Shown here: positions 25,347 through 35,491 of the stretch, piece by piece
Position numbering within the stretch: the stretch's first letter is position 1
How the letters are laid out: each line of letters opens with the position of its first letter
Source of the DNA: a virus
Length of the DNA: 64,000 bases
Virus record (IMG/VR): IMGVR_UViG_3300008954_000005
Span: 91,723 to 155,722 of that record
Direction: 5' to 3' (one strand)
Notes under the pieces: generated by a model
What the model saw: only the letters and a program-made list of their open reading frames with translations
What the model was told of the DNA's origin: nothing
The model's database searches: none
Made by a program: the position numbers and the translations under genes

Positions 25347-28343
25347 TTACGCAATGTTGTCACCACCGCTGTTGGCACCACCCGTACCATCGCAGAACAT
25401 GACGATACGAATATCCTCAAGACCCTGCGGGTTGGTTTGGAAGGTGATGAGTTCACTACCGCCAGCATCCTCATGGAGAATGTGCTCTGACGTAAGGCCG
25501 GTGTACTCTGCCATTCCGTTGATAGCCGTCAGAAGCTCACCATCGGTGTAGCCCTCCGTGTCGACATCAAGGATCCACATCTTCACAACGTCGTCAAACT
25601 GATTTCCAGCCTCAGTCTCATAAGACGCAGCTTCTACGAAATCAATCTCGATACCACTAACGTGCGCAAAGAGATCAACGACATCCGCAACGCCCGCGCT
25701 GACAGCACCGGTGAGATCTGAAACAGCAACATTTACGGGATCGCTGCCGTCACCGACAATCTTGGAAGGTGCTCCTCCAGAAAGACGCATATCAGTGTTT
25801 GCGAGTTCCGCAATCCGCAACACGTTGCCGTGTGCCGGGTAGAGGCCGCGTGCACTGACGATTTGAATGATCTCTTCAAGAGCGGCGCTCTCGTCGACCT
25901 CAAGCAAAGCATCAACCAAATCAGCGCCCTGGATAGCGGACGGGAAGGTGTAGAACGAGCGGTCTCCCGAAAAGAACAAAGCCTCATTGTCAGCGAACTG
26001 GTCGGAGTCGCAAGCACGAGTCATGATACGAACATCGTATCGAGAACCCTCTACCTCTTCACCGGCACCGTCAAGCGAAGACTCAATACCAGTACTGACG
26101 TTGGCCGCGTACTGGCCTACTTCGTGTACCGCTTGCACGGACAGGGTCAGTTGAGTCTTCAGACCCCGCTGCTCCCGACCATCGACTTCCTTGTAGGTTG
26201 AGCCATCACTAGCAAACACCGAATTGATAAGGAAGAGCTTGTCTCCCGTACCGTGCGGTGCAACCAAGTCATCAGCCACAGTACAGGACACCACTTCCGT
26301 GGTCCATCCGCCTGCACCATCGTCGACCTGCTTCGTGATCTCACAACCGACCTGGATAAGTTCAGCAACAGGGTCGTTATCTACACCAGCCTCGTAAGCG
26401 GCTTCCGCCATGTTGACACCAACGTAGACGAAATCATGAGAAGCACCCAGTGCGGAATCAGTTCCCGCCTGAACCCAACGGTCGGCCTCAGCAGTTCGAA
26501 CACCAGCGTACTCTGCTGCAGCGCCACTCATAAGGGTGGTATCAGCAATATTAAGAGGAGCAGGCTTCTCACAAGTGATGAACACCGAATCATACGATCC
26601 CGAAGACAGTGCGGTTGCGCCCTCATCAGGCTCGCCCCACAATTCTTCCGCAGCAGCGTCAGTGTCTTCGTGCTCATACACATCAAGTACCAACGTAAAG
26701 ACACCGGTGTGCTTCAGACGATCTAGGTCCGCGCCATTCAGATGGTTTGCATCGTTAGCGGCACGAAGGTCTACGTCAAAGGTCATGGAGTCATCATCAA
26801 TGATGGCAACATTTTCCAGAGGTAGTGTGAACGTAGCTCCACCCGACTCCTTCTTGAGATAACCCCAAAGAGCGGTTCCCTCTCCAGCGCCGGGAAGGTT
26901 TGCCCCAGCAGCCAGTTCGAGTGCCCACGAAGCCATCTCGCCCCATTCTTGGGCTTGGTTATCAGCAGCGTCAAATGGACCAGGGGCCACCGAAGCGATG
27001 TTGAGAGAAGTGACGTTAACGACAATATCCTGCGCCGACAGCGTTACCTGACCAACCGTTACCCCAATACCAGCACCGTTTTGGTCACCAAAGACCTTAA
27101 CGTTCCAAGTTCCCTGAGGGGAATCGGCTGGGATGCTGTACTCACACGACAGGATCTTACCGGTCGCATCAATAGGGTCCACTGCTTTGTTACTGACGTT
27201 GAACGCCTTACTAGTGAACACATCGTGAGTGATGGTAACACCGTGACCCAATTGAGTCCCCAGACACGCACGGGAACCAGCGGCAGCACATGTGACCGTG
27301 AGGTCTCTAGTTCCACCTACGCCCGCAGTCAGATCAGCCGCCGCAAGGGCAACAGCACTACCAGTCGCGTCAACAATCGTTGCAGTAGCCGAAGCAATCG
27401 GCTCCAGAGCAATCTGAAACGCGAGTGCATCACCGGGATCACCCGCATTCTTCGAAACAGCCGTTCTTAACGCAGTATTACCGTCCCAAGCGCGAAGACG
27501 GACAGAGTAGTCCTTCTTGCCCTCTGGAAGCAGTGAGTTGGCCATCGCGTCGGAAGCAGGGATGCTCAGCGCAGCAGATGCCGCGAGGCGATCAGCCTGA
27601 TCCCTACCAGCTACGGTCACACTAGAAACCTCAATGAGTGTATTTAGGTTACCAGTCGCGTGGTCCATAATATCGACCATAAGCGGGATCTGAGCACCAG
27701 CGGCAAAGTCAAGGCTCCCGGCCGACAAGGCCCCGGATACCCAACCCTGGGCTTGGCCAGAAACCCCTGGCTGATGAATACCCAAGCCAGCGGCAGAAAA
27801 GATGCCGTTGTTGAGGTGGTACATCCCGAAACCACTCAAAGAGAGAGTGGGGCTCCCACCGGGTTGGTATGGAAGAACGCCATCACCACCGGGGGCACCA
27901 TCCCGAGCGCCAGCTTCCGAAGGGAAAAAGGAACGAAGGTCATTGGGAATACAGATCGCTGCATGATCCTTGCTAAACACGCCTGATTGCGTGGTAATAA
28001 CAAGCTTCTTCGTTCCGAGTTTGGTACTCGGATCGATCAAGCAGTGTACGTCTGCCGATTCTAAGCTGACTTCGTCGATTGAGGCTACTGTAATGCCCCC
28101 AACCGCGTCGTCTAGCTGGTCTTTGATTTGGACTGAATAGTCCGCTAAATTAAAAGCCATGAGTTGTATCTCCTGTGTTATTGATTCAAGGCCGTTTACA
28201 AACAAGACAGCAGGAGAAAGACCTACTATCTCAACGAACCCTAATATTAGGGGGGTTTGGGCAACAAAAAACGGTCTCCCGTTCGTATAAAGTGCTCGGT
28301 CGTTACTCGAATAAAATTCTACGCTGTCTAGCTTTGGGGCCAT
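25347..28343 (-). CDS. Large beta-rich virion protein (998 aa; internal start possible)
   Basis: The protein is Ala/Gly/Asp-rich, with about 10 stretches resembling Ig-like beta sandwiches (for example GTRDLTVTCAAAG, TLSVQAVHEVGQYAANV). It ends in a distinct domain (DDVVKMWILDVDTEGYTDGELLTAINGM). There is no named family. A near-perfect AGGAGA stands 8 nt before an internal ATG at 28160 (MAFNLADYSVQIKDQ), giving 937 residues. The extra 61 residues upstream also read like genuine protein (GRPFFVAQTPLILGF), so both forms may be made. Codon use and the following hairpin suggest high expression. It may be a decoration, tube or fibre protein. Confidence 0.6.
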   Translation of the reverse strand: MAPKLDSVEFYSSNDRALYTNGRPFFVAQTPLILGFVEIVGLSPAVLFVNGLESITQEIQLMAFNLADYSVQIKDQLDDAVGGITVASIDEVSLESADVHCLIDPSTKLGTKKLVITTQSGVFSKDHAAICIPNDLRSFFPSEAGARDGAPGGDGVLPYQPGGSPTLSLSGFGMYHLNNGIFSAAGLGIHQPGVSGQAQGWVSGALSAGSLDFAAGAQIPLMVDIMDHATGNLNTLIEVSSVTVAGRDQADRLAASAALSIPASDAMANSLLPEGKKDYSVRLRAWDGNTALRTAVSKNAGDPGDALAFQIALEPIASATATIVDATGSAVALAAADLTAGVGGTRDLTVTCAAAGSRACLGTQLGHGVTITHDVFTSKAFNVSNKAVDPIDATGKILSCEYSIPADSPQGTWNVKVFGDQNGAGIGVTVGQVTLSAQDIVVNVTSLNIASVAPGPFDAADNQAQEWGEMASWALELAAGANLPGAGEGTALWGYLKKESGGATFTLPLENVAIIDDDSMTFDVDLRAANDANHLNGADLDRLKHTGVFTLVLDVYEHEDTDAAAEELWGEPDEGATALSSGSYDSVFITCEKPAPLNIADTTLMSGAAAEYAGVRTAEADRWVQAGTDSALGASHDFVYVGVNMAEAAYEAGVDNDPVAELIQVGCEITKQVDDGAGGWTTEVVSCTVADDLVAPHGTGDKLFLINSVFASDGSTYKEVDGREQRGLKTQLTLSVQAVHEVGQYAANVSTGIESSLDGAGEEVEGSRYDVRIMTRACDSDQFADNEALFFSGDRSFYTFPSAIQGADLVDALLEVDESAALEEIIQIVSARGLYPAHGNVLRIAELANTDMRLSGGAPSKIVGDGSDPVNVAVSDLTGAVSAGVADVVDLFAHVSGIEIDFVEAASYETEAGNQFDDVVKMWILDVDTEGYTDGELLTAINGMAEYTGLTSEHILHEDAGGSELITFQTNPQGLEDIRIVMFCDGTGGANSGGDNIA

Positions 28344-28346
28344 ATA

Positions 28347-30839
28347 TTATTCCCAACCGTTCGTGATTGGATAACGCACCCACGTATTAGGAGCTACGCA
28401 CTCATACATATATGTGCCGTCATAACACCGTTGACCTTTTAACCCCGAACTATTCGGGAGAGGTACCGCATTTGCGAAAAAGGTTGGACTGACCCACTGC
28501 TCTACTGGTTCGATAGGAACGATATTACCGTCGCGATTAAAAACCGCTAAGTCGCCCTCTTCTACATTAGCTAAATGACCCTCCTCAATTCGGAGGTCAG
28601 CTTGTGAAGACCCAAATAGATATGCAGTCCATACGGAGTAGGATATAACCGAGACCCAGCGCCCCGATTGCTCGGAATCTCTGTCGTCTGGTCTTACTAC
28701 TATAAAGCCATAGTCGGGTTCATTGGAATACTCCTCTGAAAAATCTTTTCGGTCTTTGTCGAAATAATAAGTTCCCCAGTTGTCGGGAACCGCCCTCGGA
28801 ACAGGGAGAGTAGTCCCACTGTGTCCCTCAGAGACCACCAATGTTGTCGTATCAACGGTATCTACGCCCAAACCAAACAGATCTAAACCAAAAGAGTCTG
28901 GGCCTTCGATGGTGTTCGGCGTGCCTGGGTACACACTGTTCTCTACACGATTTTCCGGCCCATATACCCCGTTGATACCCAGAGAATCCTGGCCGGTGAA
29001 CTTCCAGTGGCTAAGAAGATTTCCCGGCTCAAACGCTGTATCAGATTCAGAAAACAAAATGTTCGTTCCGTGCTCACTTGGGTCACCGTGCGCAGAAAGA
29101 ATAACCTGATCAAGCTTCCCGTAGAAGGGGCTCTTATAGGTAATTGACCCATTATCCTCGGTAGGTATCGCGCCCAAACAAATACGCTTAAACGTGGGTG
29201 CTGACGTGGTGATTCGCACGGACGTATCTGTAGAAGCGGAGTATCGGACATCCGCCACCTCTTTATTCAGGTACAAAGACACCGCTTCAGGAATATCGTC
29301 CCTAGTAAAATCGAAGCTTAGAACACAGAAGTTCCACGCTAGATTCTCAATTTTATTCAGTGCGCTTAACGACCAAACGGTTCCCCCTGTATCAACCAAC
29401 TCAACATGGAGAGACAACCCACCAGCCGAAGTACCAGAAAGGTACACCCTGATCCCGTTTTCGTCGCTAGAGGTAGTCGCCTCATACCCAAAACTAAACA
29501 AACACGACTTTCCTGTGGGCTGATTACCCACAAGAGTAGAAGCATCCACATAAAAGGGGATAGCTATCGTCCCCTTGGTCCAATCCGTAAAGTTATCCCA
29601 ATCAGATGAGGAACTATTAGAGACTAATACGCCGAACCCGCCATCAGACCCCAACGAAAACTCTGTTCCCTTAAAGCTGGCTGACAACGGGACGTAAGAC
29701 TTGGTCTCCGCAAAACCATCAGCCGGTGTTTCTCCCAAAGTGCGTACAACAATTTGTGTCTCAAACGTCTCTTCCCTGTAAACCTTGGTCTCTTCTTGCG
29801 TTTCTAGAAATACCGATGAAGAGGTTAACCCCTCAAATCTGACCTTGTTCGTCTCTGTTGGTATAGGGAGTGTGTCGCCAATGGACCAATAATGTGCACA
29901 CTGTGATAAATCCACCATGCCGATGGTAGGTGAGCCATTCGCCCAAAAAGACGTAGAGACCTCATCGGCGCTTACGTTTCTATTAAAATAGAAAAACTCA
30001 TCAATGGAGCCAGGAAAAAACCCACCCTTGGTACCCTCCTCGTCTGTATGAGAGCCCAGATATAGATTATGCGTATTTATTAAGTTCTCGCCGTTGAATT
30101 TAATCTGCTCAATATCTACCTGCGGAATTCCCAAAAGCTCATACACTGCCGATAACTCTGCGTCGTACGCTAAGTTATTCGAATACACCTCATTACCATT
30201 AATAAATATGGTCAACGTCTTAGCTGCGTTGTCCATCTTTAGTACAACGTTGTACCATTTATCCGATAATAATTCATATCCGGTCTGCCTGGAAAACTGG
30301 ATGGCTGACGTTTGGTTGTTCGCGACAACCGAAAGACTCGCAGAAACGTAAAGGTTGAATACGTTCGTTGGGTTACCCGGCATGTCATAATTAGGGTTCA
30401 GGTCTACAGGGTTCCCAACATTTAGAGACAGCCCGCGAATACCGTATGGATTACTTGTGTTACCCGTTCCCGCCGATTCAAGGGTGGGTATATGCAACAG
30501 CGTAGAGTCAACCAACTCGTCTAACTTGAACCACACCGAAATTACGTTTCCAGCACCACCAACAAGGGAGACCTCATCCTTTGTCCAAGAGGCCGCTAAA
30601 TCTTGGGAGCCCCCGTCTAAAGAGGCGTACCCAGAACTAGGCCCAGACCATACCGTGCTTTGTTCAGGAAGTGAGACGTAGTTCGTCGCCCCAACCATTG
30701 CTGAATACTCAACAGTGGAAACAATGACAAATTGCCCATCGGTTACGTCTGCGATTCCTTTTGTCGGGAGCTTTTTTAACGCCTCAAGAGAGGCAACTCG
30801 TCGGTTCCCGACTGTCAGCGCTCTCTGTCTGAGTGTCAT
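28347..30839 (-). CDS. Virion protein with two LamG-like (jelly-roll) domains
   Basis: ATG 30839 follows GGGAGAC and gives 830 residues starting MTLRQRALTVG; TTG 30872 is rejected. Residues about 60-310 form one laminin-G/concanavalin-like domain (VISVWFKLDEL, KWYNVVLKMDNAAKTLTIFINGNEVY, GSIDEFFYFNR). A second copy covers about 390-620 (AWNFCVLSFDF, VSLYLNKEVADV, GKLDQVILSAHG). Such domains bind glycans, so this is probably a receptor-binding tail protein. The C-terminal 150 residues are separate, ending in a small fibre-tip-like segment (YDGTYMYECVAPNTWVRYP). Confidence 0.72.
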   Translation of the reverse strand: MTLRQRALTVGNRRVASLEALKKLPTKGIADVTDGQFVIVSTVEYSAMVGATNYVSLPEQSTVWSGPSSGYASLDGGSQDLAASWTKDEVSLVGGAGNVISVWFKLDELVDSTLLHIPTLESAGTGNTSNPYGIRGLSLNVGNPVDLNPNYDMPGNPTNVFNLYVSASLSVVANNQTSAIQFSRQTGYELLSDKWYNVVLKMDNAAKTLTIFINGNEVYSNNLAYDAELSAVYELLGIPQVDIEQIKFNGENLINTHNLYLGSHTDEEGTKGGFFPGSIDEFFYFNRNVSADEVSTSFWANGSPTIGMVDLSQCAHYWSIGDTLPIPTETNKVRFEGLTSSSVFLETQEETKVYREETFETQIVVRTLGETPADGFAETKSYVPLSASFKGTEFSLGSDGGFGVLVSNSSSSDWDNFTDWTKGTIAIPFYVDASTLVGNQPTGKSCLFSFGYEATTSSDENGIRVYLSGTSAGGLSLHVELVDTGGTVWSLSALNKIENLAWNFCVLSFDFTRDDIPEAVSLYLNKEVADVRYSASTDTSVRITTSAPTFKRICLGAIPTEDNGSITYKSPFYGKLDQVILSAHGDPSEHGTNILFSESDTAFEPGNLLSHWKFTGQDSLGINGVYGPENRVENSVYPGTPNTIEGPDSFGLDLFGLGVDTVDTTTLVVSEGHSGTTLPVPRAVPDNWGTYYFDKDRKDFSEEYSNEPDYGFIVVRPDDRDSEQSGRWVSVISYSVWTAYLFGSSQADLRIEEGHLANVEEGDLAVFNRDGNIVPIEPVEQWVSPTFFANAVPLPNSSGLKGQRCYDGTYMYECVAPNTWVRYPITNGWE

Positions 30840-30878
30840 TCTTGGTGTCTCCCAATAAACAATAGAGTACAAATATTA

Positions 30879-33800
30879 TTAGATAATAAGCCATCGTTCC
30901 CCATCACAAACCAACGTCAAAGACGACCAAGGGTCAGGCAATAACGCTGCATCAGGAATATCACCGCTGGTCTGTACAGATCCAATATCATCAATGTACT
31001 CTCCGGTCCCATCATCTCCTACGGACGCTCTCACCACAACCATCGGATAGACCCCATCCTTATTGGAAAATCCTTGGGAATCCTTGATCACGATCTTTCG
31101 GCCGGTGTTCGTAACCGTATCAAAGCTGTCTGCTACTGGCGGAAGAACAAGCACAAGTCTCGCCCCCGAAGCTGGGAAATTCCCCCACTCATCTGTGAAG
31201 GGATCAAAGTCTCCTCCACGTACAGCGTCGTCATTAATGACAGAAACTAGGTCTGCCTTAACAATGTTCTCTGACGCCCCAATATCACGAATGAAATCGA
31301 CCCCAAGTAGATTCCCGTCATTGTCAAAACGGTCTACCTTCTGGTTGTTCGCGGAATCAAAGAAATGCATCGTAAGTGACACCGAGGAGGAGCCACTAGT
31401 GATTACCCCGGTAAGCGTACCATTGGGGTCGGACAAGAATTTGATCTTAGGATCAGCAATTTTTGGGGCTTGAAGCGACCCATCCGACGCTAAGTACGGA
31501 ACCTCGTAATCAACTGCGTCGTCTGGATTATCCACCGTCGAGCCTGACGCGGTGAGCAGGTCGTCACCAAGCATCAAAGCCCCGTCAGGGTCTCGAAGCC
31601 AGACGACCGTATTCAGTAGGTCTGTCCAGTCTGCCGGATCTCCCCCGTTGGCAATAATAGCGGCCTTACCTGGATTATCTGCAGTCTTCGTAAGTTGTAG
31701 GCCCGTTGGGTCTACGATCCCGGTGACTTTGAGGTCACCCTCCACCACCATTTGCGGCATAGTCGCAGCTAGACAGAGGTGAGCGGACTTGTCGAACGAC
31801 ATGGCCCCTACCATCAGGACACCGCGCTTATCCGGGTCTATAGATACCGTTCCTGGGGCTGGGCCAATTAGCTCGGGAGGTCCACCGCCTCCTGGGGCTA
31901 AGTCAACTGGCCACGGGATAGAAACCATCGCCCCAGCGGGGAGGTCCCACTCTTGGGCGTCGGGACCAGTCTGTACCACCTCCGTGTCAGGATTCCCGTC
32001 AGGAGGGTCGCTAGTATCGACCATATGCCGGGGCCAATCAGGCTCACCAGGGATGATAGTGACATGACTGGGGTCTGCTGCTGTCCCTACACCAGCTACA
32101 CCAGATTGGATGGTTACATTACCGCCGACAACCCCTGAGTTTACTCGTGCAATAGAGTCCGCACCTCTAATTAAGATGTCCCCTACGGGGCCATGCCCAG
32201 CAAGAGGATCATGGCCTAACCCGCCGTCATAGTCAGGAGCGCCTGATGCAGCATCCCAGCCCTCATTAGAGTGAAGCGTCTGGATGATGATTGAGCCCGA
32301 GCCGCCTGTATGATCACCAGCACCTCCTGTGATGAATACGCTTCCACCCCTCCCGTGGAACTGATGATTTCCCGCGTTCTTGTATAAGATATGCGACTCG
32401 TCAACAAACGCCCCCAGCGTGTGTTCACGGACAGTGCCGCCAGCCATTCCTCCGCCTGTTCCAACGCCTGCGCTACCACCAGAAATGGTAACGTCACCAC
32501 CACTAGGCCCTTGAACGGTCCAAGTCGGATCTCCAGGGTCGCCGTTGGGAGCTTGGTAAGTACTGCCGCCCGCAAGCGTGATGTCTCCACCACGAACAGC
32601 GATGTCTGTAATTCCCGCCTCTAAAGATGCCTTAGTCCCAGTCGTATCGAGGCCCGCTATACCGCCTGTGATGTCGACGGAGCCGCCGAATCCGTGCCCA
32701 TGCATAGAGCCAGTGAAGTCGTATGAATTTCCCCCACCAATGTAGACAGCGCCACCATCGTTACCGTCTCCACCATGCATATCGGCGTTTCCGCCTCGGC
32801 CACGCCTCTCCCAATCGTTGGGGCTTGGGGTGGTTCCGGAGTGGTTCTGCCCACCAATTGCGTGGACGTACCCACCGGCGTGAGTAAAATCAGCAGCCGT
32901 TTTGCCCACAGCACCACCGACTAAATCAACAAACCCCCCGTTACTGCCATCAACTTCAGACTCGCCCCCAAAAACGTACACATTTCCGGAATGCGCATGA
33001 GATGACGACCCCGGCTGAATTCGAATAGACCCCGCTGTGGTACCAGAAGCCGCAGGGGAAGAGCCTGTTGTAATTAACAACGGAAAGCTTGTTGTAACAG
33101 GAACGCCCTCTATAGTTCGTGTAGTCGCGTCAACAACAGTTGAGAGTGAGGACATATCCGCAAATTCAACCGTAAACGGGCCAGACTCTGCGTCCACGAG
33201 AACCTTAGAATTTTCTAAGGTATCCCCATTAATATCTGCCCACTTAGCGATTGCATGAGCGTACGTGCTGTTAGCAAGAGGCCCTGGAATTGTCAGTCCT
33301 GCGCCCGTCGAGAGGCTTACAATCTTCTCGTCTACCCCATCGTGCCCATGCGCGTACTTGTAATACAACTCGTTGGCCACCAAGGCGTCACCAAGGTGAT
33401 CCTGCCCAGAACCAGAAGAAACAAAGAGGGCACCTTCATCAGCAGCTATTTCCGTCGTAGGTGCCGCCTCCATCATATCCGCTGCGTCAGTGGTCAAGAT
33501 GAGCGCAATCGGGTCAATGACCCCGTCTACCGTTAATTTCTCAGTAATATGGAGATCTCCGATAAACTTGGAATCCCCGGTTACTTGAAAAACCTCATCA
33601 TCCGCATCCAGCGGGGCAGCGCCACCAACACCAACCTTCCCTGTGGTATTGGCCAGCAACACGTCTCCATCCAGGGAGCCTGGGCTTAGCTTCGCACCGC
33701 CGTCTATGAAGACAGTCCCGCCTGGATTCCCTGTTCCTGCGGCGATAGTTACATCGCCTCCCTTTGTCCCAGCACCATCGGCGTCGGCAGAGTTTCCTGC

Positions 33801-35477
33801 TGTAACGGTTAAGTTGCCCGCGTCAGCGCGAGTAGCACCACCAGCCGTAAGATGTATATCTCCGCCAGGAATATCGTCTGACAAGCCTGCGTTGATGTTT
33901 ATATCACCGGCTTGCATACAAGCTTGCGTACCTATGTTTACAGAACCAGAAGCCGTCGCGGGGCTTGTGGGGTCTACTGGCGCACCAGCGGATAGGTGAA
34001 GATCCCCACCAGCGCTTCCCCCAACACCACTAGTGATGTACACCTCCGCAGGGGAGCCTGTGGAGGACTCTCCGGGGAGGATGTGGATCCCACCAGCCTG
34101 TCTACCCTCCGATGGTTGAGTAGTGATTCGTAGGTCGGTGTCCGTGGCTTCGCCAGCGTCTCTGTGATCGACGGTGACAAGCTCAACAGAACCAATATCG
34201 TCGTAGTCGTCAGTTGTTGTGGTGTTTGTTGTCGTTTGGTAGTGCAGAACCTGTACAGCACTATTTTGGATCAATTCCCCAGTGGTGCCATCCCACCGAA
34301 CAAGGGCCTTATCCGTGCTCTCTAATGGGCCAGTAACCACCCCAGGCAACCATGAAGTGTGTCCATGGAAGTAAACGGCTCCAGGGGTCTCAACATCGTC
34401 CGAGGTCTGGCCCCGTAGTACGTGTCCGACATAACGGTCGTAATAGCCAAGGCCCATCGTACTGGGCTGCGTAGCCCCTAGAACAGCCGTAGGCTGAATA
34501 AACAGCCTAGTGTTATTACCTGTAATGGCGTCGATGGTAGGGATACCACTGGTGTCCATTGGGAGGGTTCCCTCTACCAACATGTACACCCGATCCCCAA
34601 TCGAAGTCGTCGTCCCTAAACTAATGAAGATTGGGAGTTCCGCCAACGACGGGCTCTCTAAGTCAGCCGCGACAATGGGCCGAACCTGTACAGCATAGTT
34701 GTAGTAATAAACCTCTTCACCACCATCAACTAAGTCTGTCCCAACCAATGAGTCATGCCATTGCTTATATTCCTCCTCGTTAGTCACCGTAAGCAGGGTC
34801 CCAAAGGACACCGTACTCGTTGTGACCGCCCCGGAAGCAATCTTACGGAAACTCATCCCCTTTGAGAGCGTAGAAAAATAACGCTCCGCGCTGCGAGACC
34901 AACCCTCGTCAGCGTCGTACTCAACCTCTTCGGTTGGGGCAACATACGAGGTTCCAATTGAACCGCTGCTCGTCTCTAGGTGCCCACCATCGATGTTCCC
35001 AATTACATGGGGGTCTTCGATTTCAAGAAGCGCAGTAAACGCCGTTACCTCTTCAGAGGCCACGTTGTACCCAGCGCCTGTATCGGTTTCCTGCTCAATC
35101 AGATGGCCGTGTACTCGAATAAGCCAACGACCGGGGGTGACGGCCTGAAACTGTTTAGGGTTCCACTCAACGCCATCGATATCTGTCGGACCCGCGTCGG
35201 ACAAAACTCTGGCAGGCCCATCTGGGCCGAAGAGCTTCCATGAGTCTGCGTCAAGGACGTATTTACCTAGAGCCGACTCCCCACCTACGTCCTCGTAAAC
35301 CTCAATCGAGCCGATGTCGCCACCCGCATCTATTGTTGTAGAGGACCCTGTCCACTCCGCTTGGTTTCCTTCGTCGTCTTCGAAGGTGACGAGGCATTGG
35401 CTCGAAACGGTCGCGTTAACGTCGTAAAGTACGCGATCTTTCGAGCCCAGGGGGTGTTGGATATAAAGCTTAGCCAT
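30879..35477 (-). CDS. Long tail fibre with duplicated Gly-rich solenoid
   Basis: This 1532-residue protein starts MAKLYIQHPLG with GAGGAG upstream. Residues 1-400 contain globular beta domains. Module A is KALVRWDGTTGELIQNS, then a Gly-rich repeat block (about 450-600), then GDLHITEKLTVDGVIDP. Module B repeats this order: HAIAKWADINGDTLENS, a longer Gly-rich block (about 815-1135), then GDLKVTGIVDP. Repeats follow GGD-[VIL]-x-[ILV]-x-[AG]-G, suggesting a glycine-rich beta-solenoid or polyglycine-II shaft. The C-terminus ends LTLVCDGERWLII. The WDGTTGxLIQNS and VDPTGLxLT motifs are common in metagenomic phage fibres. Confidence 0.8.
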   Translation of the reverse strand: MAKLYIQHPLGSKDRVLYDVNATVSSQCLVTFEDDEGNQAEWTGSSTTIDAGGDIGSIEVYEDVGGESALGKYVLDADSWKLFGPDGPARVLSDAGPTDIDGVEWNPKQFQAVTPGRWLIRVHGHLIEQETDTGAGYNVASEEVTAFTALLEIEDPHVIGNIDGGHLETSSGSIGTSYVAPTEEVEYDADEGWSRSAERYFSTLSKGMSFRKIASGAVTTSTVSFGTLLTVTNEEEYKQWHDSLVGTDLVDGGEEVYYYNYAVQVRPIVAADLESPSLAELPIFISLGTTTSIGDRVYMLVEGTLPMDTSGIPTIDAITGNNTRLFIQPTAVLGATQPSTMGLGYYDRYVGHVLRGQTSDDVETPGAVYFHGHTSWLPGVVTGPLESTDKALVRWDGTTGELIQNSAVQVLHYQTTTNTTTTDDYDDIGSVELVTVDHRDAGEATDTDLRITTQPSEGRQAGGIHILPGESSTGSPAEVYITSGVGGSAGGDLHLSAGAPVDPTSPATASGSVNIGTQACMQAGDININAGLSDDIPGGDIHLTAGGATRADAGNLTVTAGNSADADGAGTKGGDVTIAAGTGNPGGTVFIDGGAKLSPGSLDGDVLLANTTGKVGVGGAAPLDADDEVFQVTGDSKFIGDLHITEKLTVDGVIDPIALILTTDAADMMEAAPTTEIAADEGALFVSSGSGQDHLGDALVANELYYKYAHGHDGVDEKIVSLSTGAGLTIPGPLANSTYAHAIAKWADINGDTLENSKVLVDAESGPFTVEFADMSSLSTVVDATTRTIEGVPVTTSFPLLITTGSSPAASGTTAGSIRIQPGSSSHAHSGNVYVFGGESEVDGSNGGFVDLVGGAVGKTAADFTHAGGYVHAIGGQNHSGTTPSPNDWERRGRGGNADMHGGDGNDGGAVYIGGGNSYDFTGSMHGHGFGGSVDITGGIAGLDTTGTKASLEAGITDIAVRGGDITLAGGSTYQAPNGDPGDPTWTVQGPSGGDVTISGGSAGVGTGGGMAGGTVREHTLGAFVDESHILYKNAGNHQFHGRGGSVFITGGAGDHTGGSGSIIIQTLHSNEGWDAASGAPDYDGGLGHDPLAGHGPVGDILIRGADSIARVNSGVVGGNVTIQSGVAGVGTAADPSHVTIIPGEPDWPRHMVDTSDPPDGNPDTEVVQTGPDAQEWDLPAGAMVSIPWPVDLAPGGGGPPELIGPAPGTVSIDPDKRGVLMVGAMSFDKSAHLCLAATMPQMVVEGDLKVTGIVDPTGLQLTKTADNPGKAAIIANGGDPADWTDLLNTVVWLRDPDGALMLGDDLLTASGSTVDNPDDAVDYEVPYLASDGSLQAPKIADPKIKFLSDPNGTLTGVITSGSSSVSLTMHFFDSANNQKVDRFDNDGNLLGVDFIRDIGASENIVKADLVSVINDDAVRGGDFDPFTDEWGNFPASGARLVLVLPPVADSFDTVTNTGRKIVIKDSQGFSNKDGVYPMVVVRASVGDDGTGEYIDDIGSVQTSGDIPDAALLPDPWSSLTLVCDGERWLII
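32070..33040 (-). repeat. Gly-rich solenoid block B of the tail fibre
   Basis: About 15 repeats such as GGDITLAGGS, GGDVTISGGS, GGSVFITGG and GGNVTIQSG, spaced 15-35 residues. The alternating hydrophobic/small pattern fits a thin solenoid shaft. Confidence 0.7.
33640..34125 (-). repeat. Gly-rich solenoid block A of the tail fibre
   Basis: About 8 repeats such as GGDLHLSAG, AGDININAG, GGDIHLTAG, AGNLTVTAG and GGDVTIAAG. Together with block B and flanking linkers it forms an internal duplication of the fibre gene. Confidence 0.7.
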
Positions 35478-35491
35478 AGTTAGAAACTCCT

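Noticed and set aside
25830-27470. Plus-strand open frames opposite the 998-aa structural gene
   Set aside because: Their composition is a reflection of the GC-rich codons of the sense gene; no starts or motifs support them.
32070-34125. Repeated GGTGG/CACCACC-like DNA that could suggest a CRISPR array or tandem repeat
   Set aside because: Spacing is irregular and repeats are degenerate at DNA level. They encode glycine-rich fibre repeats in one continuous frame.
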